From assembly GCA_022825925.1 (NCBI GenBank), contig JAJDVW010000016.1, positions 1 through 64,000 of the forward strand: a DNA stretch of 64,000 nt, read 5' to 3'. How positions within the stretch are numbered: position 1 is the first letter of the stretch; each line of letters opens with the position of its first letter. The notes under the pieces were generated by a model, which made no database searches, was not told where the DNA came from, and was given only the letters and a program-made list of their open reading frames with translations. Shown in pieces: positions 20,564-28,376 of this stretch. Position numbers and translations under genes: made by a program. This stretch comes from Pseudomonadales bacterium (GTDB taxonomy: Bacteria; Pseudomonadota; Gammaproteobacteria; Pseudomonadales; Azotimanducaceae).

Positions 20564-21742
20564 TCATCGCGTCGGTTCGGACTCGAGCAGGCGCACGCGC
20601 TGACCGGACGCCAGCGTTCTCAGTCCGGCCGTGGCGACGTACTCGCCTGCGGCAACGCCGGAGACGATCTCGAGCCCGCCGGGGGTGAGCGCACCGGTCT
20701 CCACCTCCCGCCGCTCGACGGTCGCGGCGCCGTCGTCGCCGGATGGCAGGAGCACGTACACGAAACGGCCGCGCCGGTCCTGGGCCACGGCGCGGGGCGC
20801 GACCAGAACGCCCGTCGCCGCCGGGCTCTCGATTGCGAACGTGACTTCCGCCGCCATGCCGGGGCGTATCCGCGTGCCCGCGCCGCCTTCGTCGAGTCGG
20901 ACGACGACCGGGAACCCGCCCGCGCCGGTCGCGGCGCTGCCGACCTCCGTGACGGACGCCTCGAGCTCCGCACCGCCCACGGCGCCGAACACCACCTGCG
21001 CCGGACGACCCCGCGCGAGGCCGCCGATGAAGCTCTCCGGCACCGTTACGTGCACTTCGAGGCCGCCGCCGGTGTCGATGACCACCAGCACGGTCTGACC
21101 CGCCGCCACCGCCTCGTTGACCTCCACCGCGATCCGCTTGACGGAACCGTCAACCGGCGCGAGCAGACGGGTGTACGCCACCTGCTGCTCGGCGAGACGC
21201 AGCGCGGTCGTCGCCGACAACTCGGATGCGCCCGCCGACTCGTACGCGGCGCGCGCCGCATCGAGGTCGGCCATCGAGGCGCTGCCGCTCTCGAACAGCC
21301 CGACGGCCCGTTCGTAACCCGCGTGGGCGTTGCGCGCCTGGGCGCGGGCCTGGGCGACGCCGGCCGCGGACACTTGGCGGCGCAGTTCGAGGTCGCCCGG
21401 GTCGAGTCTCGCGAGCACCTGACCCCGCCGCACCTGACTGCCGACATCGACCTCGACGGCGACGAGGGTGCCGGCCACCCGAAACGCGAGTCCCTGTTCC
21501 GACGCCGCGCGGGCGACGCCGGCGAACGTGCGCGCCGTCTGGCTGCCGGCCGCGAAGGCCTCGGCGTAGCGCACGGGACGAAGCTCTTGCGCGGCGCGCT
21601 GCGGCTCGCCGCCGCCGCACCCGATGAGCGGCGCGAGGAGGAGCGCCCGCGGCGTCCATGCACCGAGGCGGCGACGAACGCTCCGGCGCCCCGCTCGCTC
21701 CGTCGACGGCGACCCGCAGGGCGCCGATCCGCATGCGCTCAT
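20564..21742 (-). CDS. RND efflux periplasmic adaptor (membrane fusion protein), lipoprotein
   Basis: The 392-residue adaptor bridges pump and outer-membrane channel. After an Arg-rich N-terminus there is a hydrophobic stretch ending in a lipobox (APLIGC), so the mature protein is probably lipid anchored. Two lipoyl half-motifs (VAVEVDVGSQVRRGQVLARLDPGD and LLAPVDGSVKRIAVEVNEAV) flank a helical hairpin rich in Ala, and a beta-barrel domain follows. It overlaps the upstream TolC-type gene by 4 bases and lies 46 bases before the pump gene. Confidence 0.92.
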   Translation of the reverse strand: MSACGSAPCGSPSTERAGRRSVRRRLGAWTPRALLLAPLIGCGGGEPQRAAQELRPVRYAEAFAAGSQTARTFAGVARAASEQGLAFRVAGTLVAVEVDVGSQVRRGQVLARLDPGDLELRRQVSAAGVAQARAQARNAHAGYERAVGLFESGSASMADLDAARAAYESAGASELSATTALRLAEQQVAYTRLLAPVDGSVKRIAVEVNEAVAAGQTVLVVIDTGGGLEVHVTVPESFIGGLARGRPAQVVFGAVGGAELEASVTEVGSAATGAGGFPVVVRLDEGGAGTRIRPGMAAEVTFAIESPAATGVLVAPRAVAQDRRGRFVYVLLPSGDDGAATVERREVETGALTPGGLEIVSGVAAGEYVATAGLRTLASGQRVRLLESEPTR

Positions 21743-24147
21743 GATTTCCCCCGCCCCTTCGCAAACTCCTCGAGCCGCCGCAGGAGGTCGGCACGTTGCT
21801 GGCGCGTCGAGAGCGCCTCGAAGCGTCCGACCGCGCGCTCGACCCGCTTCAGATTGACCAGATAGTCGAAGATGGCATTGGTCACCGCCCGCTCGCTGAC
21901 GAGCGCACTGGTCTGCGCTTCGAGCAGATCGACGACGTTGGCGATGCCCTGCCGATACGCTTGCGTGACGAGCTCGAGCGAGCGGGCGCCGGTCGCCGCC
22001 GCCGTCTCGGCCTCGCCCACCATCGCCAGGCTCGCGCGGGCGAATTGAAGCTGCACGCGAACGCCCTGTTCGACGGCCCTGCCCGCGACCTCGCGTTGCA
22101 GACGCAGCTGTCTGAGCACGGCGGCGGTCCGGTCCCGGCGGGCGGAACGTGCGTTGCCCCGATAGAGCGGAAGACTCACCGACACGCCCACCGACCAGGG
22201 GCGGTCGGGCATGCCCGAGACCGGCAGACCGTCCGGTATCGAAGACCCCGCGCCGTCCCGCGCGATGTTGGTGGAGACGTCGCCGACGAGCGCCACGGTC
22301 GGCAGGTACAAGGCGCCGCGCGCCGACGCAAGCAGGCGTTCCTGTGCAGCCACGGCGGCATCGAGTCCCTGGACTTCCGGCGACAGTTCCAGTGCCGTGA
22401 CGACCAGGAAGTCGCCAAGCAGCGCCGACCGGGCCAGGTCCGCCAGATAGCCCGTTGCGTGGCTGCGCTCGAGCAGGGTGCGCCCCTCCGCGCCCGCGTC
22501 CGGGGTGGCGAAAGGCTCGTCAAGGGGCCGATCGAGAACCTGATTGAGGGCCACCTCGGCCGCGGAGCGCCTTGCGAAGGCATCGATGCGGTCGGCGCGC
22601 CGCCTTGCGAGTTCGCTCTCGAGTCGAAGCCGCTCCCCGGGCCCGGCGGCCCCGAGCCGTTCCCGCTCGCGCGAAAGCCGCAGCGAGGCAAGGGTGAGGT
22701 CCAGATTGTCCTGCTGCACCTGTTCGAGCGTCTTGCCGCGCAGGACGTCGAGGTACGCCTCCGCGGCCTCGAGCGCCACGTCCAGCCCGAGGGCGGCGCG
22801 GTCGAGCTCCCGCGACCGTTGCAGCGATTTCCGGGCAGAGAGTTCCGCCAGGGACGGCTCGGAGAAGATGACCTGACGGAGCCGGAGGCCCCCGTCCGCG
22901 TTGTGCCGCGGCCGCAGGCCGAACGAGGACTCCGCCACGTCCTTCGAGATGCTCGTGGCGCTGACGGTCGCCTCCAGATTCGGCAACAGGCCCGCCCGCG
23001 CAAGCCGGACGTCCTCGAGTCCCGCCAGCACCTTCTCGTCCTCCACCCGGAGCGCGAGATTCGCGGTCAGTGCTTCCCGCATCGCACCCTCGAGAGTGAC
23101 CGTGCGCGCCACGGCCTCCGGGTTCTCGAACAGGCGCCGGGCCGCGAGCAGGGATCCGATCGGCGGCGTCACGCCGAGCCGGCGCATGGTGCGCATGTTG
23201 AGCACCAGCTCCTCGCCCGCCTCGAAAGTCACCGGCAAGGCGCCCGCGTCGTCGCCGAGCAGGATTCGGTAGGCGTTGAGCGCGATGCGGCGCGCCAGCC
23301 GCGGCACGTCGTTGGCGCCGAGCGAAGCCATGATGCCGCGTCCGACATCCTCGGCCGAATAGGAGAACGAGGGCAGACCGCGCTCCGCCAGCGCGTCGGC
23401 GAGCAGGGAGAACTCGCCTGCACCGAGATGGGTCAGTGGGGTCACGTACACCGCCTCGATCCCGGCCGGCAGCCGTTCGAGGGCGCTCGCCGCGGTGGCG
23501 CCCACCGGTACCGGCTCGAGGGCGATGCCGAGTTCCGCCGCGGTGTCGCGAAGCCGTTCGATGAAGGAGGGAAAGGTCGCGGCAGCCGCCTCGTCCGCGA
23601 GGATGCCGACGCGCGAGAAGCGCGCGAGCTCGCGGAACTCGACGAGGTCCCGGACGAGTGGACCCGGTGCCGGCGGGGCGATGTAGGTCAGGTTCGCGAC
23701 GCCGCTGCGGCCGTCTTGCCGCGGATATCCCTGCAGTCGCGGATCGAACACCGAGGTCGCGATCACGGGCGTCCGCCACGGCGCGCCCCGGGCGGCAAGC
23801 TCGGAGGAAGTCAGCCCCTGGGCGACGACCAGCTCCGCGCGGTCGGCGCCGAGCAGGCGTTCGAGCGCTTCGGACGCGGCAGTCCGGCCGGCGACGGTGA
23901 CGACGAGTTCCGCGGGAAAGCGCAGATCGAAGTCGTCGCGGGCAAGCGCGAACAGCTCCTCCCGCGCCCGGTTGCGCACGTCGTCCGCGAAGGGATCGGC
24001 CGCATCCACGACGAAGGCGACGCGGGCCAGGGGCGCGTCGGCGCCGGATGCGGGCATGAGCGCGCCCGACAGCAGCGCCGCCGCCAGGAGCGCGGGCCGA
24101 CGCCCGCGGTGCACCGTGCGCCGTCCCGGCCTTTCGATGGATGTCAC
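21739..24147 (-). CDS. ABC-type binding domain fused to TolC-family outer-membrane efflux protein
   Basis: I place the start at the GTG at 24147 (an AGGAG sits 8 bases before it), giving about 802 residues. A signal peptide (ALLAAALLSGALMPASGA) is followed by a region of about 300 residues that reads as an ABC substrate-binding fold of the Trp/Tyr-type family (VAFVVDAADPF, then AVYVTPLTHLG and FSYSAEDVGRGIMASLG). From about residue 340 to the end it is a TolC-type outer-membrane channel (repeated long helices, SLPLYRGNARSARRDR, YRQGIANVVDLLEAQ). TolC proteins are usually 430-480 residues, so the N-terminal half is an addition. It is first in the operon with adaptor and pump. Confidence 0.85.
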   Translation of the reverse strand: MTSIERPGRRTVHRGRRPALLAAALLSGALMPASGADAPLARVAFVVDAADPFADDVRNRAREELFALARDDFDLRFPAELVVTVAGRTAASEALERLLGADRAELVVAQGLTSSELAARGAPWRTPVIATSVFDPRLQGYPRQDGRSGVANLTYIAPPAPGPLVRDLVEFRELARFSRVGILADEAAAATFPSFIERLRDTAAELGIALEPVPVGATAASALERLPAGIEAVYVTPLTHLGAGEFSLLADALAERGLPSFSYSAEDVGRGIMASLGANDVPRLARRIALNAYRILLGDDAGALPVTFEAGEELVLNMRTMRRLGVTPPIGSLLAARRLFENPEAVARTVTLEGAMREALTANLALRVEDEKVLAGLEDVRLARAGLLPNLEATVSATSISKDVAESSFGLRPRHNADGGLRLRQVIFSEPSLAELSARKSLQRSRELDRAALGLDVALEAAEAYLDVLRGKTLEQVQQDNLDLTLASLRLSRERERLGAAGPGERLRLESELARRRADRIDAFARRSAAEVALNQVLDRPLDEPFATPDAGAEGRTLLERSHATGYLADLARSALLGDFLVVTALELSPEVQGLDAAVAAQERLLASARGALYLPTVALVGDVSTNIARDGAGSSIPDGLPVSGMPDRPWSVGVSVSLPLYRGNARSARRDRTAAVLRQLRLQREVAGRAVEQGVRVQLQFARASLAMVGEAETAAATGARSLELVTQAYRQGIANVVDLLEAQTSALVSERAVTNAIFDYLVNLKRVERAVGRFEALSTRQQRADLLRRLEEFAKGRGKS

Positions 24148-24323
24148 CGCCTTCGCTCCTGCCGTCTCGTTCCTCGTGACGCCACCGCACGACGGCAGCC
24201 GCCCAAAACCCGGCGGCTGCTCATGGGCGCCGCGCACGGGCGGTTGTCGCCGCCCCACCGTCGCGCGCCTTCCATGATCTGGTACTTTAGCGGAGGAACC
24301 CTCGGGGATGCAGGTGGCTTGGT

Positions 24324-24583
24324 TTGGTCCGGAGCGTGCGTCGGGAGCACCCGCCGGTGTGCTGGATCGTTGCCGGACCCAACGGCGCGGGCAAGACGAC
24401 CTTCGTCCTGGATTACCTGCCCCGCGTCGCGCGCTGCCGCGTTTTCGTGAATGCCGATCTCATCGCGGCCGGCCTGGCCCCCTGGCGCCCGAAGGCAAGG
24501 CCGTCGCGGCGGGTCGCTTGTTCCTGCGCGAAATCGCGGAGCCGGCAACGTTGCGGGCCCTGGAGGAGATGCGAACGCGATGA
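24324..24583 (+). pseudogene. Zeta-toxin-like P-loop kinase remnant
   Basis: The first part reads [20 protein letters not shown], a Walker A of zeta-like kinases, followed by [13 protein letters not shown]. The frame then shifts by one base near 24480-24495: the family continuation ([18 protein letters not shown]) appears in another frame and stops at 24583 after only about 20 more residues. A full zeta-like protein would be near 200 residues, so there is a frameshift plus loss of most of the C-terminal half. The start (TTG 24324 or GTG 24336) is uncertain. Confidence 0.7.
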
Positions 24584-24801
24584 CGGGTCGAGATGTGACG
24601 CTCCCCGATGACTTCGCGATGGAGGGACTGAAGTCCCTGCGCCGCGCGGTTGCCGAGGCGCTGGAGCGGAAGCGCCGGTTGGGCCAGTACGCCGTGTTCT
24701 GGAGGGACGGGCGCATCGTCTACGAGGGTCCCGATGCTCCGGGTCCGGAACCGGAAGAAGAGTCTCCGGCGTCGCCGGCCGAGGATGCTCCCAAGCCGTA
24801 G
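24580..24801 (+). CDS. Small protein associated with zeta-like kinase loci
   Basis: A 73-residue protein beginning [17 protein letters not shown], overlapping the end of the zeta-like remnant by 4 bases. The core ([28 protein letters not shown]) is a helix followed by a short beta hairpin; the tail is rich in Pro and Glu. As I recall, similar small proteins sit next to zeta-like AAA ATPase genes, possibly as a partner or antitoxin. It appears intact although its neighbour is broken. Function unproven. Confidence 0.6.
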   Translation: MTGRDVTLPDDFAMEGLKSLRRAVAEALERKRRLGQYAVFWRDGRIVYEGPDAPGPEPEEESPASPAEDAPKP

Positions 24802-24835
24802 GGAGGGGCTCCGCGCTGCTTCTACTGCGCCCAGA

Positions 24836-25669
24836 TCAGAAGAGCAGCCTGACCCGGATCGACTGAACGGCTTCGTCCGCGAGCCCGATCGCCTCGACGT
24901 ACCCCATCGGCGACCCGTACTCCGACCGCAGATCCTCGAGGAACCCGGCCATGGTCTCTGCGCGGCACCGGACGAGCTGGAGCCACTGCCCCTCCGTGAG
25001 TCCGAACGTCGCCAACTGCTCGACGAAGTGGCGCGTGTGTGGGCGAAGCTGTTCCCCGCTCAGCCGGTAGTCCTCGCAGATGACCGCTTCGTCGACGCCG
25101 AGGACGCTCAGGACGAGCGCGGCGGCAACCCCGGTGCGGTCGCGACCGCCGCTGCAGTGGAACACGGCCGGGCCGGTGGCCGGGTCCGCCAGCCGCTCGA
25201 GAAACGCGCGGTACGCTCGGCGCCCGGCGTCGCTGCCGACGAGATTCCGGTAGAGCGCCCTGTCGAGGCCCCCACCTGGCCCCGATGCCTTCCATGCCGC
25301 GGCCTGCTCCCCGGACACCGCGCGCTGCTGGGCGAGGAATGCGGCCTCGGACATCGGCGGCAGGTGCAGGTCCGTCACGTCGTGGCGCGCCCAGTCCACG
25401 AGCCCGTCCTGCTCCCGCTCGCCGGGGTCGCGAAAATCGATGACGGTCCGGACGCCGAGCGTGTCGCGCAGCGTGGCCAGGCCGGCGGGCGTGATCGCAT
25501 GCATCAGGCCGGAACGCAGGAGCCGCCGCGGCCGGACGCGGGCGCCGTCGCGGGTTGGCAGGCCGCCGAGGTCGCGCAGGTTCACGGCGCCCTCGACGAT
25601 GTCGTCGAGGGCGCGCGATGCCGTTCCGCGGGGTTCCTCCTTGGCCAACTCCGGCTCCGGGTCTGTCAC
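24836..25669 (-). CDS. Tyrosine/serine protein phosphatase (DSP-like)
   Basis: A 277-residue protein with the Cys-based phosphatase loop HCSGGRDRTG (catalytic Cys172, Arg178) and the N-terminal NLRDLGGLPTRDGARVRPRRLLRSG segment typical of the bacterial tyrosine-protein phosphatase family that includes lipid and phosphotyrosine phosphatases. There is no signal peptide, so a cytoplasmic site is likely. Its ATG overlaps the stop of the CoA-binding gene. The substrate is unknown. Confidence 0.88.
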   Translation of the reverse strand: MTDPEPELAKEEPRGTASRALDDIVEGAVNLRDLGGLPTRDGARVRPRRLLRSGLMHAITPAGLATLRDTLGVRTVIDFRDPGEREQDGLVDWARHDVTDLHLPPMSEAAFLAQQRAVSGEQAAAWKASGPGGGLDRALYRNLVGSDAGRRAYRAFLERLADPATGPAVFHCSGGRDRTGVAAALVLSVLGVDEAVICEDYRLSGEQLRPHTRHFVEQLATFGLTEGQWLQLVRCRAETMAGFLEDLRSEYGSPMGYVEAIGLADEAVQSIRVRLLF

Positions 25670-26145
25670 GAAGCGTCGCGCCGCGCCGAGATGACCCCCG
25701 TATCGAACCCCAGCACGTGCATGCGGCCGATATAGCGGGCGTGCTCGATCTTCAGGCAGCGGTCCATGACCACGTCGAGGCCGCCCGCGACGGCGATGTC
25801 GACGCCTTCGGGACTGATGACGCCGAACTGCAGCCAGAGGGCGCGGGCGCCGATGGCGACGGCTTCGCGGGCAATGCCCGGCACCGCGTCCGGAGCGCGA
25901 AAGACGTCCACGACGTCCACGGGCTGGGGCACGTCCGAGAGACTGGGGTACGACGGCTCGCCGAGCACCTCCCGTTCCCGCGGGTTGACCGGGATGACCC
26001 GGTAGCCGTGCCGCGCCGCGTAGAAGCCGACGAAGTTGCTCGCGCGGAGCACGTTGGAGGACAGGCCGACGATCGCGACCGTGCGGGCCTGGTGGAGGAC
26101 ACGCTGGATGACCTCTGGATCCTGGTAGGTCGCAAGGTCTGTCAT
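25666..26145 (-). CDS. CoA-binding domain protein (YccU-like)
   Basis: A 159-residue Rossmann-fold protein that starts at 26145 ([11 protein letters not shown]). The segment TVAIVGLSSNVLRASNFVGFYAARHGYRVIPVNP is the CoA-binding signature, followed by VDVVDVFRAPDAVPGIAREAVAIGARALWLQFG and MDRCLKIEHAR. Family members bind CoA or related nucleotides; the physiological role is not established. It is translationally coupled on both sides (4-base overlaps) to the sulfhydrylase and the phosphatase. Confidence 0.9.
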   Translation of the reverse strand: MTDLATYQDPEVIQRVLHQARTVAIVGLSSNVLRASNFVGFYAARHGYRVIPVNPREREVLGEPSYPSLSDVPQPVDVVDVFRAPDAVPGIAREAVAIGARALWLQFGVISPEGVDIAVAGGLDVVMDRCLKIEHARYIGRMHVLGFDTGVISARRDAS

Positions 26146-27452
26146 GAGCCGTTTCCGTGCATGCGTGCGAACCCCTGTTCGAGGTCCCAGATCAGGTCGT
26201 CCGGATCCTCTATGCCGATCGACAGCCGGATGGTCCCCGGCCCGATGCCGGCCGCCGCGAGTTCCTCGTCGGCGAGCTGGCGGTGCGTGGTGCTCGCGGG
26301 GTGGATGACGAGGCTCTTCGCGTCCCCGACGTTCGCCAGGTGCGAGAAGAGCCGCACGCCGCGGATGAAGTCCTGCCCGGCCTCCCGCCCGCCGTCGAGG
26401 TCGAAGCAGAACACGGCCCCGGCGCCCCTCGGCAGGTACTTCGCCGTCAGCTCGGCGTATGGGCTGTCGGGCAGCGCGGGGTGCCGGACCCCGGCGACGT
26501 CGTCGCGCTCCGCGAGCCACCGGGCGACGGCCAGCGCGTTGTCGACATGCCGCTCCATCCGCAGGGGGAGCGTCTCCAGCCCCTGCATGAAGAGAAAGGC
26601 GTTCATCGGGCTCATGGCGCCGCCGAGGTCGCGCAGCGTCTCGGCGCGCAGCTTCATCAGGTAACCGTAGCTGCCGAACGTCTCGTGGAAAGCGAGCCCG
26701 TGATAGGCGGGGGAGGGGTCCGCGACGATCGGGAACTTCCCGTTCGACCAGTCGAACTCCCCGGAGTCCACGACGGCGCCGCCGATGCTCGTCCCGTGGC
26801 CGCCGATGAACTTCGTCACCGAGTGCACGACGATGTCGGCGCCCCATTCCATCGGGCGGCACAGGTAGGGCGTCGCGAAGGTGTTGTCCACCAGCAGCGG
26901 AACGCCGGCATCGTGGGCGACCGCGGCGACGGGCTCGATGTCGAGGACGTTGCCCCCCGGGTTGCCGATGGTTTCGGCGAAAAGCAGCCGCGTCTCGTCG
27001 CGGACCGCGTCGCGCCAGTCCTCGAGCGCGTCGGGATCGACGAAGGTGAGATCGACGGAGAGCTTGCGGGCCAGGTGCTTGAGTTGCGTGACCGTGCCAC
27101 CGTAGAGGGCGGCCGAGGCGACCATGTGGTCGCCGGGCACGAGCATGGTGAAGAGCGCCGAGGACTGCGCCGCCAGCCCGCTTGCGAACGCGACCGCGCC
27201 GATGCCGCCCTCGAGGTTCGCGAGTCGCTCCTCGAGGGCCGCTACGGTCGGATTCATGATGCGGGAGTAGGTGTTGCCGTACTCCTGCAGGTTGAAGTAC
27301 GCGGCGGCGGACTCCGGATCCTCGAAGACGTAGCTCGAGGTCTGGTAGATCGGCACCGCGCGGGCGCCGGTGGTCGGTTCCGGGCGCGCCCCGGCGTGGA
27401 CGGCACGCGTATGGAAGCCGAAGTCGCGGTCGGGCTGATAGTCGTCGGCCAT
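26142..27452 (-). CDS. metY: O-acetylhomoserine aminocarboxypropyltransferase (sulfhydrylase)
   Basis: PLP-dependent enzyme of the Cys/Met metabolism family that makes homocysteine from O-acetylhomoserine and sulfide. The 436-residue product (ATG 27452, [21 protein letters not shown]) has the substrate-phosphate region [22 protein letters not shown] and the PLP lysine in [18 protein letters not shown] (Lys214). The C-terminal [19 protein letters not shown] segment is classic. An upstream in-frame ATG at 27488 is possible but less likely. First of a three-gene operon. Confidence 0.94.
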   Translation of the reverse strand: MADDYQPDRDFGFHTRAVHAGARPEPTTGARAVPIYQTSSYVFEDPESAAAYFNLQEYGNTYSRIMNPTVAALEERLANLEGGIGAVAFASGLAAQSSALFTMLVPGDHMVASAALYGGTVTQLKHLARKLSVDLTFVDPDALEDWRDAVRDETRLLFAETIGNPGGNVLDIEPVAAVAHDAGVPLLVDNTFATPYLCRPMEWGADIVVHSVTKFIGGHGTSIGGAVVDSGEFDWSNGKFPIVADPSPAYHGLAFHETFGSYGYLMKLRAETLRDLGGAMSPMNAFLFMQGLETLPLRMERHVDNALAVARWLAERDDVAGVRHPALPDSPYAELTAKYLPRGAGAVFCFDLDGGREAGQDFIRGVRLFSHLANVGDAKSLVIHPASTTHRQLADEELAAAGIGPGTIRLSIGIEDPDDLIWDLEQGFARMHGNGS

Positions 27453-27693
27453 GCCGTGCAGCGTCTCCCCCGGGGTCCCCGCTGTCAACGCTCGGGTGCG
27501 GCCCTGCGCCGGCCTGGGTCTGGTTTGGCGACGCTCCCCGGCGTCTGGTGGCGTCGTCGCGGCGACCGGCTACACGTCTTCGCCGCCACTGCACATACGT
27601 ATCTCTGATAATCTCTGGTCACATGCTGCCGCGTCCCGGGCGGTGGCGCGGCTTTCGCTCGCGGCCCGTCCGGCTGGTCGAGCGGGAGGCCAG

Positions 27694-28362
27694 GTGCAAG
27701 GGCATCCGAACAGCAGGAGCGTTCGCCGAACGCGGGTGGCGGGCGTAGTCCTGGCGCTGCTGGGTCTGGTCGTGGCGATCACGCTGGTGCAACGGCTCGG
27801 CGAAGGCGGTGCGGAGCCCGCCGCCCATCTTTTGCTGGACCCGGAGCTGCCGTCGCCGGGCGCGGCCGGGCCGGAAGGCGCGGACGCCAGCGGCGGCGCC
27901 CATGTGGCCTGGGTCGCCGCCGACCGTGCGACGGTGGCGCCGGACCGCCTTCCGCCGCGCCTGGACACGTTCACGGACGCGGTGCTCGTACGTCTCTCCA
28001 GTGATCCGTGGACGTGGCGGAAGGGTGCCCGCGTGGCCTTCGACATCCCGCACACCGGCTCGACGGTGGAGTCGGTGATCGAGCGCGTCGAGGAGGTCCT
28101 GGGCGGGAATCGGAGCTACGTCGGGCGCGTCGTCGAGCGATGGGCGGGCCCGGGGGAAGGACGCGGCGCCCGGGGCCGCATGGTGGTCACCGTGGGCGAG
28201 CGAAACACCTTCGCGTACGTCGGCGCGGGGGAAGCCGTCTACGAACTGGTCGGCAACCGCGAGTTCGGCTGGCTGATGACCTCGGCGGGCATGGACCGGC
28301 ACGTGGACTACGACAAGCCCGACTACTTTCTCCCCGGCCGGCGCCCGTCCGGCGCTCGTTGA
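27694..28362 (+). CDS. Membrane-anchored propeptide-like protein upstream of a metalloprotease
   Basis: About 222 residues from a GTG at 27694 preceded by GGAGG. Residues 15-35 form one transmembrane or uncleaved signal segment (VAGVVLALLGLVVAITLV). The rest would be periplasmic; its core (IPHTGSTVESVIERVEEV, SYVGRVVERWAG, MVVTVGERNTFAYVGAGEAVYELVGN) resembles, by my recollection, the inhibitory pro-region of reprolysin-type bacterial zinc proteases. It ends only 14 bases before the metalloprotease start. I do not recognise a named family, so the propeptide role is inference. The 240 bases upstream (27453-27693), shared with divergent metY, contain no other gene. Confidence 0.6.
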   Translation: MQGHPNSRSVRRTRVAGVVLALLGLVVAITLVQRLGEGGAEPAAHLLLDPELPSPGAAGPEGADASGGAHVAWVAADRATVAPDRLPPRLDTFTDAVLVRLSSDPWTWRKGARVAFDIPHTGSTVESVIERVEEVLGGNRSYVGRVVERWAGPGEGRGARGRMVVTVGERNTFAYVGAGEAVYELVGNREFGWLMTSAGMDRHVDYDKPDYFLPGRRPSGAR

Positions 28363-28376
28363 GGCCGCTTGTGTTC

